A stretch of DNA of 64,000 bases from CAVROP01 sp050012175. GTDB lineage: Bacteria > Acidobacteriota > Terriglobia > UBA7540. The notes under the pieces are model-generated. The model was given only the letters and a program-made list of their open reading frames with translations, had not been told where the DNA came from and did not search any database. Below are positions 27,062 through 37,500 of this stretch, one piece after another. The stretch covers positions 17,091-81,090 of the forward strand of contig JBEKHR010000026.1 in NCBI GenBank assembly GCA_050012175.1, given 5' to 3'. Numbering within the stretch: position 1 is the first letter of the stretch; each line of letters starts with the position of its first letter. A program made the position numbers and the translations under genes.

Positions 27062-27246
27062 TAGTTAGTAAACGGTAGGTGGTAGGTGGGGAAAACCTAC
27101 TCCCACATACCAACCACATACGGGTAGGTGGGAGGTCGTAGGTGGGGGAAGAGCAGGTTTCAGGTGTCTGGTGTCAGGTGCCATATCAGAATTCAGGAGT
27201 CAGAGGTCGGCAGATGGCAGAGCAGGGACAGGTGATAAGGGCAATC

Positions 27247-27313
27247 CTGAATTGTGAATGGTGAATTGCTCTCTTCCTCCTCGCGCCCGCGGACTGCCTT
27301 CTGCTTAGTGCCG
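27247..27313. repeat. Phrase-like direct repeat, copy 2
   Basis: Partner of 26752-26819. It ends about 45 bases before the start of the VTT gene, so the promoter of that gene lies in or right next to the repeat. Confidence 0.75.
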
Positions 27314-27358
27314 ACTGCGCCAGTCGCTGAAAACGTGGTATCGTAACGCTGGGCAACT

Positions 27359-28024
27359 GTGCGGCTTCTAGAAACACTCGCGGACTTTGTTAAACCGGCA
27401 CCACGACACCCGCAAGGGATCACGGCGCTGGTGCGGCACTTAGGCGGATTAGGGCTGTTCCTTCTCGCGATCGTCGACAGCTCCCCCATCCCAACATTTG
27501 GCGGCCTGGACATTCTCACCGCCATACTCGCTGCGCGGCAGCGCGAACCGTGGTACTACTACGCCGGAGTCGCCACGGCAGGCTCGGTCATCGGCGCCTA
27601 CTTAACATTCCGAGTGGCACGTAAGGCCGGTTTGGACTATCTCAACCGCAAGTTTAGAAAGCGCAAGGTCGCCAAGCTGCTGAAGTACTTCCAGCGGTGG
27701 GGTACAGGCGCTCTGGTCGTTTCTACCGTTATACCTTTGCCCTTCCCTACGAGCGCGTTTTTCGCCGCAGCAGGCGCGCTGGACTACCCCCTCCGGACAT
27801 TCATCGTTACCGTGGCTTTGGGCCGAGCAGTGCGTTACGGAGCCATAGCCGCAATTGCCTCCCACTACGGCCGCCGCTTCGTTGTCGGTCTGCGACATCT
27901 GGGGGGACATTCCGGGTGGTTGCTAGCGATTGCCGCCGCAGTGGTCATCGCGGTGACCGCGGCGATGCTGCTAAGAAAGCGACTACAATCGAGTCGCCCC
28001 GTGGTCAAGACGCATGCAACGTGA
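27359..28024 (+). CDS. VTT-domain (SNARE-associated/DedA-like) membrane protein
   Basis: This 221-residue integral membrane protein has the VTT pattern: LFLLAIVDSSPIPTFGGLD, GSVIGAYLTFRVARKAG, then FQRWGTGALVVSTVIPLPFP and AGALDYPLRTFIVTVALGRA. The G-x-L-x-V-x-x-x-IP-x-PFP segment is the reentrant loop mark. DedA-like proteins act in membrane lipid flipping and membrane potential. A C-terminal helix (LLAIAAAVVIAVTAAMLL) ends in a basic tail. The start is GTG at 27359 with no clear ribosome site. It is followed by the VIT1-type gene after about 60 bases. Confidence 0.85.
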   Translation: MRLLETLADFVKPAPRHPQGITALVRHLGGLGLFLLAIVDSSPIPTFGGLDILTAILAARQREPWYYYAGVATAGSVIGAYLTFRVARKAGLDYLNRKFRKRKVAKLLKYFQRWGTGALVVSTVIPLPFPTSAFFAAAGALDYPLRTFIVTVALGRAVRYGAIAAIASHYGRRFVVGLRHLGGHSGWLLAIAAAVVIAVTAAMLLRKRLQSSRPVVKTHAT

Positions 28025-28086
28025 CATTCCCGCTGCTCTAAGCAGGCTTGTGCGCTATATACCCCATCATTACTGGACAAACTCTG

Positions 28087-28782
28087 ATGCCACAAACACC
28101 ACACATCGAGCGTCATTTCACCGGATCCGAAACAGTTCGAGACGTTGTGATTGGAATGTCAGATGGATTGACCGTTCCCTTCGCTCTAGCAGCCGGTCTG
28201 TCGGGCGCCATTAATACAACGGGTATCATTGTGACCGCGGGCCTGGCAGAAATCACTGCAGGTTCGATCGCCATGGGACTGGGCGGTTATCTGGCCGCTA
28301 AGAGTGACGCGGAACACTACTTCAGCGAGAGGGCAAGAGAAGAATCGGAAGTCAATGAGAAGCCCGACGTTGAAGCGGACGAAGTTGCGGAGGTATTCCA
28401 ATCCTATGGTCTGACCGCCGAGGTAAGCAAGCCAATTGTGGATGCGCTTAGAAAGCGGCCACAAGCCTGGATTGATTTCATGATGCGATTTGAGCTGGGT
28501 CTTGAGAAACCCGATCCCAAGCGAGCGTTTATCAGTGCAGCAACGATTGCAGGAGCTTACATCGCAGGCGGTTTCGTCCCGCTCGGTCCCTACATTGTTC
28601 TCTCGACGGCCAGCGCGGCCCTTAAAGTATCGGCAATCATTACTCTTTTCGCGCTGGCTGCTTTTGGTTACGTCAAAGGCCGCTTTACTGGCGCGCCACC
28701 GCTCCGTAGTGCAATCCAAACAACGGTCGTGGGTGGGCTAGCTGCAGCCGCAGCATTCATGATAGCGCGAGCAATTTCCTGA
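28087..28782 (+). CDS. VIT1/CCC1-family metal transporter
   Basis: This 231-residue membrane protein belongs to the VIT1/CCC1 family, which moves Fe2+ or Mn2+ across membranes. Signs are ETVRDVVIGMSDGLTVPFAL with the DGL motif in the first helix, AEITAGSIAMGLGGYLAAKS with the SM-x-x-G motif of helix 2, then a charged cytoplasmic helix region with many Glu (SERAREESEVNEKPDVEADE) that binds metal in plant VIT1, and three more helices. ATG at 28087 is used because upstream residues of the longer frame do not match the family. It lies 20 bases before the P-type ATPase gene, so the two are probably cotranscribed; both handle divalent metals. Confidence 0.88.
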   Translation: MPQTPHIERHFTGSETVRDVVIGMSDGLTVPFALAAGLSGAINTTGIIVTAGLAEITAGSIAMGLGGYLAAKSDAEHYFSERAREESEVNEKPDVEADEVAEVFQSYGLTAEVSKPIVDALRKRPQAWIDFMMRFELGLEKPDPKRAFISAATIAGAYIAGGFVPLGPYIVLSTASAALKVSAIITLFALAAFGYVKGRFTGAPPLRSAIQTTVVGGLAAAAAFMIARAIS

Positions 28783-28802
28783 CAGCCAAAGGGAGCGCCT
28801 GC

Positions 28803-31346
28803 ATGGGAAAAGCAAAATCGCCTTTAGAGGGTTTCTGGGAGAGGCCGCTGCGCGACTTGCTTCAGCAATTGCAGGCAACTCCGGCGGGGCTGACTACCGA
28901 CGAGGCGAAGCGGCGATTGCGCCGGTATGGCCCAAACAGCCTGGTGCAGGAGTCGCGCTTCGCTACACTGTTCAGTGTTTTCCGTCTCTTCGCCAATCCC
29001 CTCGTCATCATCCTTCTTGTTGCCAGCGGCATATCCCTCGGACTGGGTGACCCGGTTGGCGGGTCGATCATCATCGCCATCGTTCTGCTCAGCGTACTGC
29101 TGAACTTCTTCATGGAATTCCAGGCTCGACACGCGGTGGAGGAGATTCGCAAGCAGGTTGCCACTACGGCTACCGTTCTGCGTGACGGACGAGAACAGAA
29201 ACTGCCGGTAGCAGAACTGGTCCCGGGAGATATCGTCCGGCTCCATGCTGGAGACCTTGTGCCGGCGGACGCCCGTCTACTGGATGTCAAGGACCTGCAA
29301 GTGCGCGAGTCAGCGCTCACGGGGGAGTCTCTGCCGGTCGAGAAGGCAGCGACTGATCTTCCCGCGGGGAAACACGGCGTCGCCGACGCGAGCAACAGTG
29401 TTTTCCTGGGCACTGCCGTTCAGACGGGGATCGGCACCGCGGTCATTGTCTGCACCGGGAGAGACACATCCCTCGGCGAGATTGCCCAGCGGCTCGCTGC
29501 GCGGCCGCCCGAGACCGAATTCGGCCGCGGCATACGCCACTTCGGAATAATGCTCACCTACGTGACGATGCTGCTGGTGCTTTTCGTGCTGCTGGTCAAC
29601 CTCATTTTGCACCGTCCGGTATTGGAGTCTTTCCTTTTCTCCGTCGCGCTTGCGGTAGGGATGACGCCCGAGCTGATGCCCATGATCATCACCGTGACAC
29701 TGGCTCAAGGCGCGAGGCGGATGACCAAGAAGAAGGTTCTCGTCAAGCAACTTTCGGCCATCGAGGACTTTGGCAGCGTGGAGATCCTGTGCAGCGATAA
29801 GACGGGTACGCTTACCGAAGATGAGATAGTGCTTGACCGGCACGTGGACGTGCAAGGTAAGGAAGACGAGAACGTCCTGCGGCTCATCTACCTGAACAGC
29901 TACTTTGAAGCGGGCATCAAGAGCCCCCTTGATGATGCCATCCTCAAATACCCGCGCCCTAAGATTGTGGAGTATGCCAAGGTGGACGAGATTCCCTTCG
30001 ACTTCAACCGCAAGCGCCTCTCGGTGGTCGTGCGGCACGGAGACGAGCACCTCCTCATTACCAAGGGCGAGGCAGAAAGTGTTTTTGCCGTCTGCAAGAC
30101 GGTGACCATCGATGGCTCCCCCCAGCCGTTCGACGACAGCCGGCGGGCTCAAGCGGCGGAGACCTTCCAGAAGCTGAGTTCCGACGGTTACCGCACTCTC
30201 GGGGTGGCCGTGCTGAAGGTGGAGAAGCAAGACGTTTACAAGGTGGCGGCCGAGCACGATATGACGCTGGCGGGGTTCGCCGCATTCCTTGACCCGCCCA
30301 AGCAAGGGATTGCTCCCGTTCTGGAGGCGTTGAAGCAGAATGGGATCTCCGTGGTCATCATGACCGGCGACAACCAGTATGTGACACATAAGGTAGCACG
30401 CGACGTGGGGCTGGCAGCAGACCGCATTCTCACCGGGAACCAAGTCGACACGATGGACGATGCCGCTCTGGCCGTCCAGGCCGAGAATGGCGCCATCTTC
30501 GCCCGTGTGTCTCCCGAACAGAAGAACCGGGTCATCCTCGCTCTGAAGACACGTGGGCACGTTGTCGGGTACATGGGCGACGGCATCAACGACGCTCCGT
30601 CGCTGCACACTGCGGATGTTGGCATTTCAGTTGTGAATGGCGTCGATGTGGCCAAGGACGCTGCGAAGATCATCCTCCTGGAGAAGGATCTTGCGGTCTT
30701 GAACGACGGGGTCATGGAGGGGCGGCGCAGCTTCGCCAACATCATGAAATATATCATCATGGGCACGAGCTCGAACTTCGGCAATATGTTCAGCATGGCC
30801 GCGGCATCACTCTTCATGCCATTCCTGCCGATGCTCCCGACGCAAATACTGCTCAACAACTTTCTTTATGACGCTTCGCAGATCAGCATCCCCAGCGACA
30901 ATGTTGATCCCGCCCTGCTGCACCGGCCCAAGCGATGGCAGATTGGGTTTATTCGCCAGTTCATGATCATCGTCGGTCCCATCAGCTCGATCTACGATTT
31001 CCTCACTTTCGGGGTACTGCTCTGGGTGTTCCACGCTTCCACGAATGCGCCGCTCTTCCGTACAGGATGGTTCGTGGAATCCCTGGCAACACAGACGCTC
31101 GTGGTGTTCGTGATTCGGACGGCAGGCAATCCTCTCAAGAGCCGTCCCAGCCTGCCGTTGGTAACCAGCGTGTTAGCTGTCGTCGCTACCGCCACTGTCC
31201 TGCCGTACACACCACTCGCGAGCTTGCTGGGGTTTACCCCGCTGCCGCTGTCGTTGTTGGGCGCGATTGCGCTTCTTGCCGTGACCTACCTCTTCCTGGT
31301 TCAGGCTGTAAAGTCCTGGTTCTACCGCCGACACGGGCTGCTTTGA
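28803..31346 (+). CDS. mgtA: Magnesium-translocating P-type ATPase (MgtA/MgtB-like)
   Basis: This 847-residue P-type ATPase has every core motif: TGES (about residue 172), phosphorylation site CSDKTGTLTED (Asp near 332), nucleotide-domain KGE, MTGDN (about 520) and GDGINDAPSL (about 592). In transmembrane segment 4 it reads ALAVGMTPELMPMI, a mark of the MgtA/P3B class, and in segment 6 NNFLYDASQISIPSDNVD, which also fits MgtA. It is about 50 residues shorter than enterobacterial MgtA, mostly in the nucleotide-binding domain. It should import Mg2+ down its gradient with ATP. No long Mg2+-sensing leader is possible, since only 20 bases separate it from the VIT1 gene. Confidence 0.93.
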   Translation: MGKAKSPLEGFWERPLRDLLQQLQATPAGLTTDEAKRRLRRYGPNSLVQESRFATLFSVFRLFANPLVIILLVASGISLGLGDPVGGSIIIAIVLLSVLLNFFMEFQARHAVEEIRKQVATTATVLRDGREQKLPVAELVPGDIVRLHAGDLVPADARLLDVKDLQVRESALTGESLPVEKAATDLPAGKHGVADASNSVFLGTAVQTGIGTAVIVCTGRDTSLGEIAQRLAARPPETEFGRGIRHFGIMLTYVTMLLVLFVLLVNLILHRPVLESFLFSVALAVGMTPELMPMIITVTLAQGARRMTKKKVLVKQLSAIEDFGSVEILCSDKTGTLTEDEIVLDRHVDVQGKEDENVLRLIYLNSYFEAGIKSPLDDAILKYPRPKIVEYAKVDEIPFDFNRKRLSVVVRHGDEHLLITKGEAESVFAVCKTVTIDGSPQPFDDSRRAQAAETFQKLSSDGYRTLGVAVLKVEKQDVYKVAAEHDMTLAGFAAFLDPPKQGIAPVLEALKQNGISVVIMTGDNQYVTHKVARDVGLAADRILTGNQVDTMDDAALAVQAENGAIFARVSPEQKNRVILALKTRGHVVGYMGDGINDAPSLHTADVGISVVNGVDVAKDAAKIILLEKDLAVLNDGVMEGRRSFANIMKYIIMGTSSNFGNMFSMAAASLFMPFLPMLPTQILLNNFLYDASQISIPSDNVDPALLHRPKRWQIGFIRQFMIIVGPISSIYDFLTFGVLLWVFHASTNAPLFRTGWFVESLATQTLVVFVIRTAGNPLKSRPSLPLVTSVLAVVATATVLPYTPLASLLGFTPLPLSLLGAIALLAVTYLFLVQAVKSWFYRRHGLL

Positions 31347-31534
31347 TAGGACTCGGTGCCCCTGTCCGGTTTCCCCAGCACTACGGCGTTTATGACGTCC
31401 TAATCGAGAATTCACACGTATGCCAGCGACACCACAAGACGATATACTGGTAGCGTTGCGTCGCAGATTTCCATCCAGTGAAATCCGTCGCAATGCCTGG
31501 AAGCTTAGACCAAGTGGTGATGCAAGGACGGAGA

Positions 31535-34500
31535 ATGGAAGCAGGCATCCTCATAGGCTACTTCGCAAAACGAGATGAAGCTCGCCGAGCCCTCAGGAAG
31601 TTGCAGAGAATGGGTTTCCGCCGCGCCGCATTGGTGAGCAAGACCGCGGATGGAGATGTACGTACCTGGGATCCCTTCCTTTGGCGCCGGGCTTTCGGTG
31701 CGACCCTGGCTTTCATTCTGTTCGGGGTCCTCGCCGGAGTTGCATTCATCGGCCTTCATTGGCCGGAGCCGATTCTGAGCGAAGCCCTTCCTGCCCTGAT
31801 TTCGACCCTTGCAGGTGGAATCATCGGCGCCCTCTTTGCCGGGGTGTGGATACGACGATCGAAGTACGGCGTGGAACGAAGGCTGCTTGAGGATCACACA
31901 CGTTGGTTGGTGTCCGAGGAGACCGTCCTGATCCTCCAGGCGCCGATTGAAACACTGCGGTTCCCAGTGGCGGTGCTTCGAGAAAGCGGCGACATCCCGC
32001 CCGCGGTCTTCGTCCTGCATCCGAAGCGCGAGGGTCCGATTGGAGGCGTGCGAAGCCCAGGAGCTGCGCTCACTCCGGCGCAGATCCAGGAGCGTGCCCA
32101 GCGCCTGGCCATGGACGACGAAATGGACCCAAAGCCGCTGCGGAACACCACACTGCTCGAGCGGCTCGAACTGGCCCGTCAGTGGGTCCATCAGGTTTGC
32201 TCGGATCTCTCCGAAGCAGGTCGACTGGAACAGGGTGTGCCTCCGACCGCCGAGTGGCTCCTCGATAATGAATACGTCATCGAGAGCACCGCCCGCGACG
32301 TTCAACTGAACCTTCCCCGGCGTTATTACCAGGAGCTGCCGGCGCTCGCCAATGAGCCCTACCGGGGCCTGCCGCGCATCTACGGCTTGGCGAGGGAACT
32401 CGTCTATCATACGGACTTGCGTCTAGACCGGGAGAACATCCTGGCGTTTATTAAGGCCTATCAATCGGCGAGCGCGTTGAGGATTGGCGAACTCTGGGCT
32501 GTCCCCCAGATGCTGCGCATCGCGTTGATTGAGAGCATCCAGGATCTCGCCGCCAGCGCTCTGACCGAGTTGCGGGAACGTGAGACCGCCGACTTCTGGG
32601 CGAACAGGCTTATTACGGCCAACCGGCGAGATCCCAACCAGCTCTTCTCTATCCTGGCAGAACTTGCTAAAAACCAACCCAGCCCAAGCCCCTATTTCGC
32701 TTCTCAACTGGTCGATCATCTCTACGACGAAGAAGCCGCGTTAGCGCCGGTCCAGAGCTGGCTGGAGCGCACCTACCACAAGCCCCTGGGCGAGCTCAAC
32801 CTGCGTGAGCAAAACCGCCAGACGAAGGATCTGCTATCGATTGGGAATGCGTTTACCAGCTTGCGACAGCTCGCCCTGTTGGATTGGAGACGGCTCTTCG
32901 AGCAGCTCAGCCGCGTGGAGTGGTGGCTTCGGTTGGATCCATCCGGTGTCTATCCCAAGATGGATTTCGACACGCGCGATCGGTATCGCCGTGCGATTGA
33001 AGAGCTCGCGCGTCGGTCCGGTCAGGCGGAAGACCAGGTCGCCCAACACGCCATCGAGCTAGCCGCGCAAGCCTCCCGTGAAGCGACGGAAGATGACCGG
33101 TGGATCCACGTCGGGACCTATCTGATTGGTGAAGGAAGGCGCGAGCTTGCGCGGCTCTTACGCTGCCCTGAGGGTCCACGTTTCCGCGTCCTGCATTGGG
33201 TATACCGCCATCATTCTGCCGTGTACTTTCTTGGGCTCAGCTTCCTCTCCGCTCTATTCATCTCCCTGATCGTCCTGCTTGGTCGGCGCGGACAGACGCC
33301 CGGGATCCGGCTTGTGATCGCCCTCCTTTTGCTGATCCCCGTCAGCCAACTCGCGCTCGAGGTTTTGAATTACCTCGTCATGCGGCTACTTCCACCCCGA
33401 GCCCTTCCCAAGATGGGTTTCGAGGTTTCGGGCATTCCTGACGCATTTCGAACGTTGGTCGTTGTGCCCGTGCTGCTGAGGGACGCGGAGACGATCCGGG
33501 CAGAGGTGGAGAAGTTAGAAATCCGGTACCTGGCCAACAAAGAAGGCAATCTGCTCTTCAGCCTCTTCACGGACTACACCGATTCGGATCAGGCGCATCG
33601 TGAGGACGACGAAAGACTGCTCCAGACTGTGACCGAGGGCCTCGAAGCTCTCAACCACCGGTATGGTGGTGAGCGTTTCTTCCTCTTGCATCGGGACCGC
33701 ACGTGGAGTGAATCCGAGCAGAAATTCATCGGTTGGGAACGCAAACGCGGGAAGATAGAAGAACTCAATCGGCTGATCGATGGAACGCGACCTGTAGGTA
33801 CCGCTCGTTTGGTATACGTCGGCGACCCCGGTCATCTGTCCAATGTGAGGTTCGTCATCACATTAGACAGCGACACACAACTGCCTCTTGGCACTGCCCG
33901 CAGGATGATCGAGACCCTGGCACATCCCCTAAACCGGCCGCGCTTCGATGCCGCAGGCAGGATCCTGGCCGGCTCCTACACAATCATCCAACCGCGCGTG
34001 AGCCCTTCCCTGCCGAGCACGAGCGCCTCGTCTTTCAGCCGACTCTTTGCAGACGCGGTCGGAATTGACCCATACACCAAGGCCGTTTCCGATGTCAATC
34101 AGGATCTCGCCGGTGAAGGCTCCTACCATGGCAAAGGCATCTATGATGTGCGCGCCTTCAGTCGAGTGCTGTCTGGGAGGTTTCCTGAAGAGTGGTTGCT
34201 GAGCCACGACTTGATTGAAGGCGCTCACGTCCGAGTGGGCTTGGCCAGTGATATTGAGCTCTATGATGAGTTCCCGCAGGATTACCTGAGCTACACCCGC
34301 CGGCAACATCGTTGGATTCGTGGTGATTGGCAAATCGCGGATTGGGTCTTACCGCGTGTTCTCCAACCTGGAGGACGGCGAGGGCCAAACCAGCTCTCAT
34401 GGTTCAGCCGTTGGAAGGTCTTCGACAACTTGCGCCGGAGCCTGCTGCCCGTAGCCAGCCTGGGCTTGCTGGTAGCCTGCTGGCTGACTTCTCCTCAGAT

Positions 34501-37500
34501 CGGGTGGATCTCGACCCTCGTGGTCGCCGTGCAGTTGCTCTTCCAACCTTTGGCGCAGCCCTTCACAATGGCGACCACCCGCCAGGGGCTGAAGAGCTTC
34601 TCCTTCTCGAAGGTGGCGCACGACCTGCTGCGGACGGTTGCTGATGCTGCACTGCTTCCGCACCAGGCCGGGCTGGCTTTGGATGCCATTCTGCGGGTCT
34701 GGTATCGCCGCCTCATCTCTCATCGGGGGTTGCTCGAGTGGACTTCGGCCCGAGTGACGGATGGGAGAGCCCCGGGTCAGCTACGAGGGTTCGTGATTTC
34801 CATGGGCCTGGCGAGCATCTTCAGCGGCATCGTGGGTTGGGCGGTGCAGCGCTGGAGGCCATCCAGCCTTGCGATGGCCAGCCCCTGGCTCGTCTTGTGG
34901 TTCCTATCCCCTCTGATCGGTTGGCGCTTGATCCTTCGACCGCAGGCGAAGCAAAAGCAACTCCTGCTGCCTGAAAAGGATCTGCGCTTCCTGAGGAAGG
35001 TTGCACGACGAACCTGGCGCTATTTCTCGGACTTTGTCAGCGCTGACACGTCTTGGCTTCCACCGGACAACTACCAAGTGTCCCCTCAGAAGCCACCGGC
35101 GATGCGTACCAGCCCAACCAACATCGGTCTCTGGATGCTCAGCGCGCTAGCCGCACATGATTTCGGGTATCTGACGGTGGATCAGGTCGTCGATAAGCTG
35201 ACGCACACTATGGAGACGATCGGCAAACTGGAGCGCTATGAGGGTCATCTGCTGAATTGGTACGATATTCAGACCCTTACCCCTCTCGAACCTCGCTACG
35301 TGTCCGCCGTGGACAGCGGCAACCTGCTGGGTGCCTTATGGTCCCTGGAGCGTGGACTGGACGAGCTGATTCAGACACCTGTCCTGGATGTGAAAGGCTT
35401 TGAAGGCCTGCGGGATACCGGGGAAATCCTGAAACAGGCCGTCCAACAGGAAGGCCTCCCCGGTCTTGATGCTCATGTCCTCGACGAACTGATGCGCGCG
35501 TGGGAAACCCCGCCGGCTCGCATCGCCGACGCGCTTCGTCTGCTGCGGCGGGAGGAGTATAGCGTAAGGGCTCTAGCCGATGAGGTGCGTGAGTCCGCGG
35601 GCGTTGAAACGGGAGCAGCTTATTGGGCCAGGCAGATGGAGGGGCAGGTATCGGCCTGGCTAAGGATCACGGATCGCTATCTCAATTGGATCGAAATCCT
35701 CGATGAAAAAACGGAAGAAGAGGTCGCCCAGTTGGGTCTGGATGCCCTACTTGCCATCCGCCAGGCCCTGCATCACGCGCCTTCGCTTCTCGATCTCGCC
35801 AAGGGGCACATCGGCTGTATTCCGATCCTCCAGTCGATCCGGGAGGAGGCTCCCTCAGCCGCGGACCCTCTCTTGGAATGGCTTGCCCGTCTTATGCAGG
35901 CCTTCGCGAAATCGAAATGGCTGGCCGGTGAAATCCTGGGTTTGGGCGAGCGGCTCATCCAGGACGGACGCGAGTTATCCGAATCGATCAATATGCGCTT
36001 CTTGTACGACCCCGAACGACGGTTGTTCTCAATCGGCTACAACGTTTCCGGAGGCCGCTTGGATAGCTCCTACTACGATCTCTTGGCGAGTGAGGCGCGG
36101 CTGGGGAGTTTCCTCGCCATCGCTCGGGGCGATATCCCAGTTGAGCATTGGTTCTCCATGAGTCGACCCTACAGTGCAATCGATCGGCGCCGAGTGCTGC
36201 TCAGTTGGACCGGGACTCTGTTCGAATATCTGATGCCGCTGATTTTCCAACGCTCCCAGGCGAACTCGCTCCTGGATAAAGCGGCGAGGGACGCGACGGC
36301 GATCCACATTGCCTACGGCCGCAAGCGCCGCGTACCGTGGGGGATTTCAGAGTCTGCGTTTGCGGATCTGGACCTCAACAATACCTATCAGTATAAGGCC
36401 TTTGGCGTACCGGAGCTCGGATTGAAGCGCAACTTAGAGGAAAAGGTCGTGGTCTCGCCCTATGCCACCCTTCTGGCGCTGAACGTTGCGCCGAGAGAGA
36501 GCGTGCAGAATCTGAAACGACTGGTTAGCCTGGGGCTGCTGAACGATTACGGCTATTACGAAGCGATGGACTTCAGCCGTCGGCCGAGTCGTGAGGGCGA
36601 GCGTGGGGTAATCGTACAAACCTACATGGCGCATCATCAAGGCATGGGTTTCCTGTCGCTGACCAACTTCCTCCATGGCAATCCTATCCAGCGACATTTT
36701 CACGCCGACCAACGCGTGCGTGCCGCTGAGCCCCTACTCCATGAACGCATACCGATCCTGCTTCCGCTGAACTACATCTCCGCGCGCGAGAGAGTGTCTT
36801 TGGCGGAGAGCGTCGGCGAAGTCGCACCATCGGTGAGCAAATTCGATACACCCCATACAACCACGCCCCAAACCCAACTCCTTTGCAATGGTCGCTATGG
36901 CTTGATGATCACCAACGCAGGCGGGGGATACAGTCGGTGGGGCGACTTTGAGATCACACGCTGGAGGTCGGATCGGACTCAGGATCCGTGGGGAACCTTC
37001 TGCTACATCCATGAGGCCGACTCGGATCGAGTGTGGTCCAACATGTATCACCCAGTCGGCGGGAAGGTTGAGGGTTACTCCGCCAACTTCGCGCTCGACC
37101 GTGCCGTGTTCCGGCGCGCCGACAACGGCATTCTAACCGAAACGGAGGTCGTCGTCTCGCCAGAAGACGACGTGGAGATTCGGCGGGTCACCCTGATCAA
37201 TCGGTCCGGTCGCAGCCGCCGTTTCAATCTCACGAGCTACGTTGAACTCTCGCTGGCGCCGCACAACGCAGACCGGCAGCATCCGGCCTTCAACAAGCTG
37301 TTCATCCAAACCGAGGCGGTGCCTGAACATCAAGCGCTCCTCGCGTACCGCCGCCCTCGCGCGGAAGACGACCCACCCATATACGTTGCGCACCGCCTTA
37401 CGCTTGAACACGCTGAGGACGAAGCCTTGCAGTTCGAAACCGACCGGCGCCGATTCATCGGCCGAGGACGGACGCTCGCGAATCCGATGGGAGTCCTCCA

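Noticed and set aside
29310..30608. Long antisense open frame (432 codons) inside the mgtA gene
   Set aside because: It is the reverse frame of a GC-rich gene with all P-type ATPase motifs on the other strand; no domain, ribosome site or signal is seen.
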